Below are positions 12,849-25,844 of a DNA stretch of 64,000 bases, one piece after another (position 1 is the stretch's first letter; every line of letters starts with the position of its first letter). The translations under genes and the position numbers were made by a program. The notes under the pieces are model-generated. The model was not told where the DNA came from. It did no database searches and worked only from the letters and a program-made list of their open reading frames with translations. Source of the DNA: Pyrocephalus nanus (taxonomy: Eukaryota > Chordata > Aves > Passeriformes > Tyrannidae); contig CM076276.1 of NCBI GenBank assembly GCA_038380795.1, forward strand, positions 14,336,001-14,400,000. Direction: 5' to 3'.

Positions 12849-13930
12849 TGTCTGGAGACTGGATGGGTTGGAGATCCACTTGGATGGGTTTTGGAGAGTC
12901 CAAGATAAAAGCAGTGGATGCTCCTGGCTCTGGGCCCCGGAGCTTGGAGCTCACCCAGCAGGAATGCTGATTACAGCCCCCCCTGGCTGAGCACACCAAA
13001 CAAAGCCAAAGCAACCCCATCACTTGAAAACTGGGTTGTGACAAGAGTCAAAATACATTTTACTTGCCTGAACGTCACAGAGACATCAGTGACCTTCAGA
13101 ACAGCCTTGAAAGCCAGGACTGGCCTCCTGGTAATCTGTCAAAGACACCAGGAGGAGCAGGAACGTTTCCCCCTTGCTCAGCCTGCAACAGCACTGCACA
13201 CCAGCTCCTGCCTGCTCAGGACTGGCCCAACATGGAAAGCCTCAGCACAGGCACAGTGGATGGATAACAGAGGGAGGGGGCTTTCCAGACAGCTTTTAAT
13301 GCTCTCAAAGTGTTAAAAATTATATGAAACACACTGGCGCCACAGATGTCTTCAAAATACCAGAGCCTCCTTGGCTGCCTGCTAAAATAACCTCCCAGCA
13401 TTGCAGGGCACGAGAACACGGAGGAACAGCCTGTACTTTATGCTCTTCAAATCCACAACAAAAGGAGGCAAGAGAATACTCTCTCCCACAATTGCATCTT
13501 CCCCAGCAGACACCAACCTTGTTTCCAGCTGGGGCTGTGAGTGCCCTGGCTGCTAATGCCTCCTTAATGCTCTCAATTATCACTTCTGTGCTCTCCTTGC
13601 ACAAGTCTTGCAGTGAACAGGCTCTGCCTGTTGACTTGTGAGAGGAGAGAGGGAATTAAGTGAAACAGCTCTTTGTTTGCCCAAAAAGGCTGAGAGCAGG
13701 AGGGCTGGGAGAGCTCCTGTGCCCACCTCACCTTCCCCACTGAGAACAGGGTAGGACCTCACATGGCTCCTTTGCTGAGTTTAGGGGTGGAGAAACACGA
13801 GCTGGGAGCTGTGTCTGGCAGAGCTGCACCCTCAGGAGCTGGTCTGTTTGGCACCAAAGATCATCCTGAAGCCTCAAAGTCATATCCCATCACCCCTGAT
13901 CTCTGAGCTCCGACTCAGCCCTGTTGGGTT

Positions 13931-14067
13931 GGGAAGGAGGGCCTGGAAAGAGGCAGAACCGTGGAGGGAAGAGCTGGGCACTGCCATGTGATGTGACACA
14001 AGTGGGAAGGAGGGCCTGGAAAGAGCCAAAGCCATGGAGGGGAAGAGCTGGGCACTGCCACGTGGCA
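13931..14067. repeat. 73 bp tandem duplication
   Basis: gggaaggagggcctggaaag starts at 13931 and again at 14004, and both copies continue to gaagagctgggcactgccac/t. The copies differ by several substitutions, and the second copy is cut short at about 14067. Unique, non-CR1 sequence inside an intron. Confidence 0.85.
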
Positions 14068-15986
14068 GGACAGGGTCTCCAGCTGGACCTGGCTGCCTCC
14101 CATCCCTTCCCTGTGCTCCTCAGGGGATGGATAAGCAGCAGCTCAGCAGCCAAGAACAGCAGCATCCACCCCTTCCCCCAGCTGTGACCACACTTCTGAA
14201 AGGAGACAAAACAATTCCAGGAGATTTGTTTAAAGCATTTTGGCATCCTCTGGGCTGAAATCCCCCTGTGAAAAGAGGACACTCTAATTGCATTATTAAT
14301 AACAACTCAATCCAATCTCCAGCTTTCAAAGAACCGCCCCAGGCTACGTGAAAACCTCACCAAAATCCCTGCACTGGCCCTGGGATATCCCAGTTGGGAC
14401 TGAGATCTGGGGGCTTTCTTCTCCTGAAGACCACCAGGGGCAGCTCCCCTTGCAAGCACCAAGATCCAAACCTCCGACTTCACCAGCTCTCCTGCTCCTC
14501 CTCGCCTTCCTGCTGCCAGACTTCTGCACAGCCTGGGCTTTTAGCTCAAGGTAAAACACACATTCTCCCAGTAACCTTCACTCATTTGCATGGCTAGAGA
14601 TGAACCAGTGATTCACACAGGGTCCTTGCTGAACAACACAAGAACGTTGCAAACTAACCTTGCCCCCCTCTCTGCCGAGCTCCCAAGCGTTCAGAAGCGG
14701 CTGCCCAAGGCAGTTTCTATCAACAATCCACTTTACCCTTTTGTGTGGTCACTGAGAAAAAAAAAATAAAATTCACAAAGACAAGCCACCCAACCTCTCT
14801 GGCAAGTAACCTTTCCTGTGACCCACCCCCCCCTGCCAAGTGAGGCTCGGTATTTTTTTCAGCACACACATCACCAGGGTAAATATTTGTGTCCATGCAC
14901 ACGCAGATAAACAGTTTTGGAAAACACAGGCATCGAAAAAAAAACCCAGATGACGACTTTGGCTTGAAAAGATTAAAAAATAGAAGCTGGATCTTTTTGA
15001 CTTTTCACTGTTTGAGGGCTCAAGACTATTTCTCAGCCTTCAGCTCCAGCCACGAGGGTTGGAAAAAAAGTTTTGCAAAATAGAAACCCAAGTGTTGCGT
15101 GTAATCACTGCTCCAGTGGGTGATTTATATGTGAAGGGAGATAAAACCTCGCTGACTGTTCTGGTGTTGCTGCAGAGTGTACAGATAGTGATGGGACTGA
15201 GGTACAAAGGAGTCCCCCAGAATGCTCCTCAGACTGAATGGAGCTCCAAATCTGCAGGAACACCCAGTCCCACATTTCTTCTGCACATGGGGAGCACCTG
15301 AGATGTGGAACTCTGCTGCTCCTGCCCTCCTCACATCCTCTGAGGACCAGCACAGAGCGAAGACCCTGCAGTGGCCACGGGCCTCCCTCCAAACCCTCGC
15401 CAAGGAGAAATTCAGAGGCTCAGAGGCCCATCAAAGCAGAACTAGAAGTTTCTAGAAGTGTCTGGTTTGAGTTTTTTCAGTGCCTCCCCATTTTAAATTT
15501 CTTACACTTCCTGTAATTTTTGCTTCTCCACCACTTTTCACCTGCTCATCCCTTTCGAGGTGCCTCCCGGCCCCTGGGGCTTCTCTGCCTCAGGGATGGA
15601 GCTGGCAGGTCCATCACTCACTGCAGATGTAATTCCAGGGGGTGCACAGGTCTATTCTTGGGTGGGAACAGAGGGAGAACCTCCAGGATATCACAAATCA
15701 CATGAGAGGGGCTCAAACCCACATTTTGTAACCCCAGGAAAGAGGCCTCCAGCGATGGCCTGAACTCACTGCCTGCACCACCCTGTGTCCTGCATTTCCC
15801 AGTGACTGCAAACACAGGGATAGAGGGAACAGAGCTCCCAGCCTTCACCTGCCCTTCTTCTGCCTTCAGCAGCCACAAGGCCACCATTAACACCTCGGCT
15901 CTCGAGCAATTCGCCCTTTGCTCAGTTTTCCTAAGCAAAAAAACCAAAAAAAACAAAAAAACCACACCCAGTTTGATTATCCTTAC

Positions 15987-16770
15987 CATGCTCTCCTACC
16001 AGCTGCTGCAGCTTCCCGTAGGGATCCACGCCCAAATTCACCGGGCTGTTGACCACGGCCACCGGTGAATTCCCATTCTTCTTCCCTTTGGGCGCGGGCG
16101 CGGAGCCGGCCCTGCCCGTGGGCGAGGGCAGGATGGTGGGGTAGTTGGTGTTGCCGCGGCTGGAGAGCCCGGCGGCCGCTTTGAGGCCTGCAGGGGCGTT
16201 GGAAGACTTGCAGCTCACGGGGGGCCCCTCCACGTGGCAGTCGGCGTGGTAAATGCTGTGCACGGCCTCGGAGTCGGGGCGGGGGGCCGGGCTCTGCGGG
16301 CCGGGGGCCGGGAGCATCAGCGGGGCCCCGGGCTTCACCACCCTGAGCTCCAGGTCGCAGATCTCGGGGCTGGGGCGCGGGCCCCGCGGGCTGCCGTTGC
16401 TGATGTGGTAGTGGTGGTGGTGGTGGTGGTGGTGGTGGTGGATGAGGTGGTGGATGGAGGTGATGCGCCTGCGGCCGCGGTGGCCCTGCCCGTTGGCGCT
16501 GCCGTTGGGGTTCACCTTTTTCCGGCGCTTGCTCTGCCAGTTGTGGTACAGGCGGACGGTCCTGCGCTTCACCTTCCTGAAGATGTGGCAGATGTACTTG
16601 AGCAGCTCCTCGTAGCAGCTCCCCGGCTCCGAGAAGCTGGCGATTGTGCTGTCGTTGGAGAGGTACCGGGCCCGCTGCTCCTGCATCAGCTGGTTCTCCC
16701 GCTGCTTGGTCTCAGAGAACTGTGTGGCTATCACAACCAGGCACAAGTTAATCATGAAGAAGGAACCGAC
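15987..16770 (-). CDS. CACNA1H: CACNA1H exon: domain I S6 end, gating brake, proximal I-II linker with polyHis
   Basis: 784 bp exon of 261 codons plus one base, starting [20 protein letters not shown]. It completes S6, then encodes the helix-loop-helix gating brake ([20 protein letters not shown] followed by [21 protein letters not shown]), which in Cav3 channels holds the channel closed near rest. A basic stretch ([20 protein letters not shown]) leads to ten consecutive histidines encoded by ten CAC codons (16411-16440), then [36 protein letters not shown] and [14 protein letters not shown]. The last motifs are Cav3.2-like rather than Cav3.1-like. Acceptor ..TGTTCCCTCCAG; donor GTAAGG after a split Gly (G|GT). 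The exon is very GC-rich compared with the flanking introns. Confidence 0.95.
16411..16440 (-). repeat. CACNA1H: (CAC)10 coding trinucleotide repeat
   Basis: Thirty bases of uninterrupted gtg on the plus strand, read as ten CAC histidine codons in the I-II linker exon. No synonymous CAT interrupts the run. Confidence 0.97.
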
Positions 16771-18619
16771 CTGGAGGGAACACGGGGAGAGGGGATTAGC
16801 AGGGATTTCGCCCTCCCCACCGCCACGTTGTCGTCTGGACAGGGAGCGCGGTTCTCAGCCTGGCTCCCAAACGTGCCAAATCCCAGGGTCTGCTCACCAA
16901 ATGTCATGCCCACGTGTGGCCCAGGCTGCTAAATTTGCTCCTAAGCCATGCTAAATTATTTTGGCAGTGGCAAAGCGAGCTGTTAACAATGGCCCTCACC
17001 GCCCTCCTCCCCTCAGCACGGATGGCATTTGCTACTGACGCCGGGTGGAACACGAGGCAAGCAGTCACCACCACAGAACATTTGGCCAACCTGCAGGGAG
17101 AGATGGTCTGAAGCCCAATTTGTGCTCTACTGGAACAGGGTCTCTTCTTCAGTCCCTTTGATCACACCCCAACAGAGTCCACCCTTGGAAATGCACCTCC
17201 AGGAGGTTCAGTCCTCCTGGAGGCGTCTGATTTTATTGCCTGGTTGAGTGGATGTGTTCTTGGGTGACAACTGAGTTTTAATTCCCAAAGACAAGAATGT
17301 GAAGTGACCCAAGGCCACATTCCTCCCTCAGCTGTTGAGTCCAAAAACTGGTTTCTCGCCACTTGGGCTCAAAAATCCGCCAAAGGGAAATGCCAAATAT
17401 TCCCAGCAGGGAATCGGTGCCCTTGGGTGTGAGGGGGGCTGATGTCAGGCAAGTGCCACTGTCTGCAGGGCCAAACCTCAGTGCTGGGCTCAGCAGGACA
17501 CACATGGATTTAATCTGGGCCATTGTCTGGGGAATCCTCAAGGGGAAGCCGTTGGGAGGTGGTTTGTGGTGCTGATCTCCAGTTTGGGGAATATCAGCCT
17601 GGATACTGGCAGGGAAGCAGCAAGGGTGCCTTTCCCAGCTCCAAGTGACTTGGAGATTAGTCACCTCCTGGCTTTTCTGCAAGGGTTCCATGTGCAGAGA
17701 AGGGCTCAGAGCAGTGGAGTGTAAATCCCTACGATTCATGGCCATTGCTAAAGCTCAAAAATCACTGAGTTCAAAATGCTCTCCCTGACTGGGACACTCT
17801 CAGTGCTCTGATCCACGCCTTTCCCACTGCTGCTGACAGCTGGGTTCCATTCCCAAGGCCTTCAAACCCACACTGACGAGGATGGGGTTATTTATAAGGA
17901 AAACTCAGCCTCCAAAGCACTTTTAATTTTCTCCACCCCATGTCCTGCCTGACAGCTACATGGTACCTTTCCCTCTGCTTCCTTCTTGACTTAAATCCTT
18001 CCCTTTCCCACAAATGTAGACCCCTGGAGAAGGTTGTGCCCACTGGAAAAACAGAACCTTATTAACATGGAATGGCAGCTTTTGGAGATGCCCTCCAGCA
18101 CCTCCAGTGGGTAATACTTTTTTTTTTTAGGAATGACAGCACTGTGAGACCTCAGAAAGCTGCAGTGCTATTCTTGGGATTATTGTTATTTCAAGGGCTC
18201 AGGTGAAGTTCAAAAGTTTAAGGGCCCTCCACTGAGAGGAGGTGTCCTCTGGCACACTGAGAAGACCAGAGGAAGAAAAGCTGCAGCCTTCTCTGCTTTT
18301 TTGTTCTGATTAACAGTTGCTTGGCCAAGGCACAGCAGCTCAGACACATCGAGGTGACAAGCCCAAGGCTGGGAGGGCGAGAGGGAGGGGAGACCATATG
18401 GCCTGACAAGCTGTGACTGGGCAGCACATGGGACACTAAGCAGGGCTGTCACAGCCAATAATCTGCCCCCACAGCACGAAGCACAACCTGCATTACTCCT
18501 GATGGCAGCAGGAAGGTCTCCCCCTCTGAATCCTACCTGGCTCTTCCCCGAGGAGAAGCCAGGGAACAACTTGACCCCACAAGGGAAAGGAATGGGAGCG
18601 TCTCCCGGTTCATACTTAC
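16771..18619 (-). other. CACNA1H: CACNA1H intron (within S6)
   Basis: 1.85 kb intron between the selectivity-filter exon and the gating-brake exon. It is free of recognisable CR1; a T-rich run lies at 18117-18129. Nothing else identified. Confidence 0.88.
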
Positions 18620-18712
18620 TATTATAAGCAATATAAAATATATAAAATTGTAAAAAGAATGTGCATCCATCACATAATACATGATGTCAACCCATCCTTC
18701 CAGGGTTATAAC
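18620..18712 (-). CDS. CACNA1H: CACNA1H exon: domain I selectivity filter and S6 start
   Basis: 93 bp exon of exactly 31 codons, phase 0 at both ends, [20 protein letters not shown] then [11 protein letters not shown]. The Glu of TLEGW (codon 18698-18700) is the domain I member of the EEDD selectivity ring of T-type channels. The exon continues through the P2 helix into the first half of S6. Acceptor ..TTCTCTGTCTTCCTGTAG; donor GTAAGT, a perfect consensus. It is flanked by a 12.7 kb intron upstream and a 1.85 kb intron downstream. It is too short to appear as a clean stand-alone open frame, and was found by reading on from the neighbouring exons. Confidence 0.96.
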
Positions 18713-20283
18713 CTACAGGAAGACAGAGAAAGAAAGTGTAAGGACAAAAGCCAACCAAAAAGTTATTAAATGTCAGTCTTCTGATGGTGCCTCGTACTCA
18801 TCACTCCACAGCACCCCTTGGCATCCACCCAGACCTGCTGCACTTCTGTTCCCAGCTGGCTTGGGAGAGCAGCAAAGTGGGACCAAAGGACTGGCCTGAG
18901 GTTTCTGCAGGAATCTGGCACAATTAAAATGATGGAACATTGAAATAAACCCCCTGAAATGCTGATTTTGAGGCAGCACAAAGAAATTCCAAGGAGGAAT
19001 TTTAATCAAAAAAGCCTCTGTGTGCAGAGATCTGGAGTTTTACCTTTGGCTCCTGGTTTTGTGATGCTACCCATAAAATTCCCAGTTTTTAAGTCAATTT
19101 TGTTTCCTCAAAACCAACTTCTTTGAGATTCCTACTGGCTCAGGAATACAACTGCATCACCAATATCATAGTGGGAAAGCATCTGAATGGAAGAAAGTTA
19201 CTTTAATTAAATGCAGGATTGATTTAATACTCGTTTTCTCAGCTTTCCTTTCGCTGAAAAAAAGAAGCTGAGGATTTAATTAACACCACACAGGCTGTGT
19301 GCAGAGCAGAGTGAGTTCTACCATGTAATTTACAGTTCTTATTTAGGTAAAAAACACACCAAACTTCTGGTGCAATCTCACTGCTAATCCTGGAGCTGGA
19401 ATTCCAGCACAGTTTCCCTCAGAATCAAAACTGCTGCCTGAACTGACTCACAGCAACTCGACACCAGCGTGAGCCTTGGTGGTCTTGGCCAACCCCAGAA
19501 CTGCTCCTGCCTCCACTTCCAGCGGCATCATCCCTGATTTGAACCACGTTTGCAGTGAAGGAACTTGCTGGGGGAAGAAAAGGATCAAACCTCATCAGGG
19601 TAGAGGGCTTTCTGGGTGAAGAGCTGATCCATAAAGCACTGGTTGTCGGGGCAGTGAATAAATCCATGTCCTTGCCCCACCTGCAGCACCAGGGCAAAGC
19701 CATTTCAGGCAAGTCAGACACGAATCCTTGACTTTTTCTCCTGTTTTTTTTTAGTCAAGGAGCTGAGAGAAGCTTTGACATGGATGTTCAGGACGTGACC
19801 ACACGTACAAGGGGAGAGCTTTGCTGTACCCACAACCATCAGCACTCACACTTTCCCTCAGAGCTCGTTGCACCCGCTTGCGGGTGCTGGAAGGGAAATC
19901 CCACCCACCTGTGGTTCCTCACCCTAAAGTCAAAGTGCTGATGTTTCACCAGCGAGTTTTCAAGCCCACTCGCCGTGTTGGAGCACGTGCAAACCTCACA
20001 GCAAACCTCACAGCACCCTGAGTGAGAGGGCAGCAGGAACAGCTCCACACCAAAACCAACCAACAGGATCTGCCAAGGAGCAGGGGAAAGTTGTCTCTGC
20101 AGCTGCTTTACTCTGTCAGTGCTGCTAAACACTCAGAGTACTCAGGTCTGCTGACACACTAGCTGCTTTACACCAGCATCTCCCATGTCTCCTGTTCCTC
20201 TTTATATCCCCCAGATATTCTTTCACATCCCACCCTCGCTGCTGGTTGGTGATGGTCAGCAATTGGACAACAGTGCTTTGCTT

Positions 20284-20597
20284 CACAGAACCATAAAACC
20301 ATGGAACTGGATTGGAAGGGACCTTAAAGCCCATCCAGTCCCACCCTCTGTCATGGGCAGGAACACCTTCCACTAGCCCAGGTTGCTCCAAGCCCTGTCC
20401 AACCTTGCCTTGGATGCTTCCAGGGATGGGGCAGCCACAGCTTCTCTGGGCAACCTGTGCCAGTGTTTCACCACTCCTTGAGTAAAGAATTTCTTCCCAA
20501 CATCTAATTTAACCCTGTCCTAATCTAACCCTGCCCTAATTTAACCCTTCCCTCTGGCAGTTTAAAACCACTGCCCCTTGTCCTGTCCCGACCCGCC
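20284..20597 (-). mobile_element. CR1 LINE 3' fragment
   Basis: Antisense CR1: ggaactggattggaagggac, gtcatgggcaggaacacctt, ttgctccaagccctgtccaa, agggatggggcagccacagc, ccttccctctggcagttt. About 310 bp. Confidence 0.9.
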
Positions 20598-22020
20598 CAG
20601 AAGCCACAGGGGTTTCACAAACCCCAAAAGAATCCTTTCAATCCACATGAAGCCCAGAGATCAACCTGTGGCAGATGGTTTCCAGCAGGAGAGACCTTTT
20701 TTTTTTGTGTATGTGTGTGGGTTCCAGTGCTGTGATTCCTGTGGAGCCTGGGAAGGGGTTAAGCTGCCTGGGTTTAACAATCAGGGTGGCAATCGGGGTG
20801 TTCAGCCGAGTGGAACCGACAAACAATCAAAGCCCAGCTGCCCCTTCCTGCCTTTCCCTGAACACGGGGGAAACATTTATGGAGAGCAAAGTTCCTTCTG
20901 GGTCCGTCCCTCGCCTGTGTGGGCTGTGCCCTGCAGCTGATCCTCTCCCAGCCACTGCAGGTTCACAGGCAAAACACAGGGATGGAGTCGGGAGGTGACA
21001 TAAGGCTGAACCAAATCACTGCCAATTACCCAAGAAATTGTTTCCTTTGTGCTGTCCCCTCCCTTCCTTCCCTCTGCTTGGAGGCACAGCTGGCACAGCA
21101 GGTGCTCCATCCATTTACACTTAGGGATGACAAACGAGCCCAGAGACCCCAAATGGATCAGCTACACCCCTCCACCAGATCTGCACTTGGCTGGCAGTCC
21201 TCAAATCTGACACATCAGAATGATTAAACACAGAGCCCTCCGTACAAGAGGAGCTTCCCGAGGGCTGCTCTCGGGCTTCTGCAGGTGCTGCCACCTCCCC
21301 ACCTGGGAAACAGCTGCTGAGACAACACTGAGGGCCAACCAGCATTTATAGAGACATTTTTCTTGCGTGCTAGACAGCACTTTGAACAAGAATCAATCAG
21401 CACGCCAGGTTTCTCCTCCGGAGGGCTCAAAACTGCTCATCCTGCCTGGTGAATATTTAGGACGTAATTAGAACTTGCATTATTTACTACTCACTTGTAA
21501 AGCAAGGGGATGCAGGAGGCATAAACAGACCTCTGGGCTTTTGTTCTCCTGTTTGACATCTTTGGGGATTTGTTCTTGGCCTCAACCACCCAGCACAAAG
21601 GCAGCAGTGCCGAGGGGAAGGACCTGCTGGGATCAGCAGTCCTGCAGGACAGCGGGACCACAGACATCCGCCTGCTTCTGCTAATCAGGGAGCTCTGGAG
21701 AAATGCAGGACAACACACAGGCATAGCCACCTGTCTGCTCTGGAACAGGGTCTGGGATTTTTCCAGCCTGGCTCTTGCCTCGCTGCCCTTTAAAGTGCTC
21801 CAAACAACTTTTATGAGGACGTTTTAACTGCATGTCCCCAGCAAGGCCTGGGTGTAAATGGGAACCAGAGCACCTGAACCTGCCAGCAGCTGGTTTATGC
21901 ACCACAGACTGAACTCTCCAACTATTTTTGGAGCTAAGACAAAGGCATCTGCACAAGGTTCACTGCTGCACTGCACACTTTGATCCCACACACACTGAAT
22001 TCTCAGACCAAGATGAACTT

Positions 22021-22172
22021 GTGGATGTCCCATCCCTGGAAGTGTCCAAGGCCAGGTTGGACGGGGCTTGGAGCAACCTGGGCTAGTGGAAGGTGTCCCT
22101 GCCCATGGCAAGGGGTGGAACTGGGTGGTCCTTAAGGTCCTTTCCAACCCAAACCACTCTGGGATTTCATGA
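22021..22172 (+). mobile_element. CR1 LINE 3' fragment
   Basis: Sense CR1 end: gatgtcccatccctggaagt through ttggacggggcttggagcaa to ctttccaacccaaaccac and gggatttcatgaag. About 150 bp. Confidence 0.88.
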
Positions 22173-22744
22173 AGTCTGAAGGAAATCCTGCAGCTCTCAC
22201 CACTCTCCCAAGAACACGGGTGTATTTCTCCAGCCTTGCTTTGCCTGCTGTTCCTCCCTTGGGGCACCCTGACTGCAATCTCACCTATTTCACTAAGCAG
22301 AAATGACTTCCTCCTCTCTTCACTTTCCAGTTTGATTAATCCACTTGACTGCACCTCCAGCATTTGGCCCTCCAAGCCCTTTAGAGATGTCTTCCAAAGA
22401 CCTGGAGCACCTTTCTTGTGCCTTCCAATCTCAGCAATCCATTCTCAGTAATTAAATTCTGTTCAGGCCGTGGTTGTTCACAGAGAGTCATATTAAACAG
22501 CATCTCCAAATGTACCAGTTCAAAGCCTCCAATAAATGCAACATACAATTATTTATCCACGGAGATAAGATGGCAAGAACACGTTTCCTAATTCAGCTCT
22601 GATGAAAAAGATGTGCAAGGTACGTGGCACTAATATTGGCAGCTGCAGGGAAATAGCTGAAAGATTCAATTAAGATGATTGGCACAGTTCTGCCAGAGGG
22701 AGCTGCTGGCTCTGATTGTGCTGCAGACCCAGCGGGAGAGGAGA

Positions 22745-23255
22745 ACCCAGGACATGCTGAGTTGGGAGGGACCCACAGGGATCATCCAGTCCTGCATGGG
22801 AACATCCCCAGGAGTTATACTCTGTGCCCCAGAGGATCAGCCAAACCCTCCTGGAGCTCTGGCAGCCTTGGGGCTGTGCCCACTGCCCTGGGGAGCCTGT
22901 TCAGTGCCAACCACCCTCTGGGGGAAGAACCTTTCCCTGAGATCCACCCTGAGCCTGCCCTGACACAGCTCCAGCCATTCCCTGGGGGCTGTCCCTGCTC
23001 CCCCCAGAGCAGAGCTCAGTCCTGCCCCTCCTCTGCCCCTCCTGAGGAAGCTGGAACTGCAATGAACTCTCCCCTCAGTCTCCTCTGCTCCAGCTGAACA
23101 CCCCGAGTGTCCTCAGTGTCCTCACACACCTTCAAATCCAAGCCCTTCCCCATCCTCGTGGCCTCCTTTGGACTCTCCTTAATAGCTTCAGATCTTCCTT
23201 ATATTGTGGTGCCCAAAGCTGCAGATGCCCCCTCAGCCTGGGGAAAGGATTTTTG
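22745..23255 (-). mobile_element. CR1 LINE 3' fragment, longer copy
   Basis: Antisense CR1 of the same subtype as 520-733: gttgggagggacccacaggg, ctctggcagccttggggctg, ccaaccaccctctgggggaa, then further 5'-ward CR1 sequence (ctcctctgctccagctgaac, ccaagcccttccccatcctc, tatattgtggtgcccaaagc). At roughly 500 bp it is the longest CR1 copy seen here. No intact open frame. Confidence 0.88.
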
Positions 23256-25843
23256 CCTGCAAAGGCCTGGGATGGGCAGAGCACTGAGCTGTTCTCCAAC
23301 CACTGGAGGCCCTGTACGATGCTCAGGCTGATTCTCCCTCCCTGCTTGTTCAGTTCCTCACCTCACTGTGGGCAGGGATGGGATAAATCATTTCTCTCCC
23401 ATTACCACCCAAGAGGGCAAGTACTAAAGCCCCCCAGCCTTATGTCTCATCCTCTCTCCTATCACTGCAAGAATTTAATAAAAATCTCACCCAGGTGAAG
23501 ATAAAGACAATTTTAACTTCATTGATCTCTGGCTTGGACACCAGTCAGGCACTCCCTGATCACCCCACTAATAGGAGCAGGATGAGAGTGGACAATCAGA
23601 CTTATTTTGAAGTCTTCTGTGATTCTGACCCTCCTGCTTTGCTCATGCCACAACAATTTCATCAGTTGTAATAAAGATGCTCGTCTGATTTACAGCAGCG
23701 TAATTGGGGACAGAATCAGGTCTTCTAGTCAAGCTAATCAGAGTCATCCTGAACCTCCAGAGTGAAAATCACGAGGGAGATGGAGATTAAAGGGGCTGGC
23801 AATTAACTCAGACCTCCTCACTGCTCCCAGGGAGACAGCAGGTTTACATTGTTTTTTCTGGGGTTACTTCACAGAACAATTTCTTTTATTATGTCAAGAA
23901 GTTTTCATCATAAAAATCCCTGTCCTTGAGCCCTGCCAAATTTTTTGCAAGCTCTTGGCTAGAGCCGATTCGAGAGCAGGTTATTTTCTGCTTTACTGTC
24001 ATTAAAAAAAAAAAAAATAAGAGAGAAAAAAGGGGAAAAAAACCCACCCAAACTGCTTAAAATTGGCCAAGTCAAACACTTGAATTACTGACTATTAGAA
24101 AGCACTAATGATGGTACAGACACCAGGTGTCTGCCTGAAGCGGGAGGTGATCTGGAAACACAGGAGAAACCCCAAGTGCTGCCAAGACATCTCAAGTTCT
24201 TCATCTTGATGGACAGCTGTAATTTGCACTCAGCCACTTTTTTTTTTGCCCTGGCCTAAGTGGAGTCCTTTTGGGGAAAGGTGGGCATTACCTGCAGCAA
24301 AAATCGATTGCACCGGACCGAACGGCAGCTCTGGGTTCATTTACTCTTTACCTCCTCCCTCCCCTGGCCCTGCTGCAAGGCCTTTCCATGTGTTATTTCT
24401 GTAAACTTTATCAAGACAAGATCCAGTGCCATAAATTGTGAGAGCTATTAATTATTATGATGGTCTCAGTAAGTTTTAGAAGGCCTTTAAGCATCCATTT
24501 CTGAAAGCCTCTTTATCTCTGGATTCTGCCCTCTCGGGCACATTGATTTGGCTCCCGAGCACTGCCCAGTGAATAGCAGAGTATTCCACAGGCAGAGCGC
24601 TTGGCAGATCATCAATTCACTATTTTTGAAGTCAACCTCGCAATTTTAATTATTTCCTCGTGAAACATCTTGTTAAGTAACCTCAGTGGTCACAAAAACA
24701 GGTTTTATTACACTGAGTAATGTCCTCTGAACAGATGCTTTTCCTTTCACTTTAAGGGCTTGCTCACTGAGGCCATTTCTCTGTAAACTGAGAGTCTTGC
24801 AAAGCACGAACCTGCTCTAAAATTTAGTCCTGCAAAACAACACCAAAAAAAGGAAACTGGGCATCTTTGCATGTCTTGGACCCCTGACCTCCCAAATTTG
24901 TCCCCCATAAATGCAGTCCCTGGTCAGTGCTACCAATTCTCAGTGGATCTTGAAAAGCAAAGTGCACAATTAAATGTGTAATAAAGTGAGATGATGTTGT
25001 TGGTGGCCCAGCACCACCTGAAAGTGTAGCTATGAGCTTAAAACCAGCAGAAACCCAGGTTTTGCTACAAAATGAAGGTGAGTTCTTGTTGCTGTTTGAC
25101 ATTAAATAATGCAAGATCCTCATCCGACAGCAAAAGCTCCCGATTTCAGACAACTGATTTCAGACAACTGCTGCTTCTGACAAATCCCATCTCAGTCCAT
25201 ATTCATGAGGTTTGATTTACTGGCATAATTAGCCCCTGTCTCCACTGTTTGTGTAAAGTATCTGTTGCACAGGGAAGTATTTAACTGTTTAGCTTCAGCA
25301 ATGACGAGCCCATTATGGGAGAGAGCCCCATAAATCAGGGTGAAATCCTGAGCAGGATGAAACTCTTCCAGAACTGCAGAAGGTTCTCTGGGTCCCTCCA
25401 ATATCTCCCACGGGTTAGGGCACCACACCTGGGATCCAGGTGGCCTCTCTGACTTGTGCTACACAGGATAATTCCTTCTAACCTTCAAAATCAAGGAGAT
25501 TTTCCAAAAGCAACCGATCCTCTTGGAAGCACACTCAGGAGATGCTTTGAAAGGGTGGATATTTTTAGGTTGGTTATTCATCATGAAAGCTCTTCAAATG
25601 CAGAAAGTGATGTTTATTTGGCTGACCAAATTGAAAAAAAAAAAAAAATGGCAACACCAACAAAACTCAAACCCCGTGATTTAGAGGGAAATATTTTCAA
25701 TGATCCAGACCAGATTCAAGTTGAGTGACAAAGCATCATCCTGAAGCAGTGGAAATGAAAAGCTTCGAACTATTTTCTTGCCAAATCCAGCACAGATAAG
25801 CATTGTTGACACATATCTCTGATTTAAAGAATGAACCACTTGA

Positions 25844-25844
<1 letters not shown>

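Larger units (their letters stand above)
11445..15986 (-). other. CACNA1H: CACNA1H intron (I-II linker)
   Basis: 4.5 kb intron separating the two I-II linker exons. It holds two antisense CR1 fragments (11526-11938, 12738-12848), a 73 bp tandem duplication at 13931-14067 and A-rich tracts near 14756-14770 and 15938-15960. The rest shows no gene or repeat I can name. Confidence 0.85.

Noticed and set aside
16234..16932. 232-codon plus-strand open frame rich in Val/Ala/Gly
   Set aside because: It is the antisense of the GC-rich I-II linker exon, including the polyHis codons read as polyVal.
22745..23255. Possible coding remnant of a CR1 reverse transcriptase
   Set aside because: The sequence matches only the CR1 3' untranslated end and adjacent region; no reverse-transcriptase motifs such as a YxDD box were seen in any frame.
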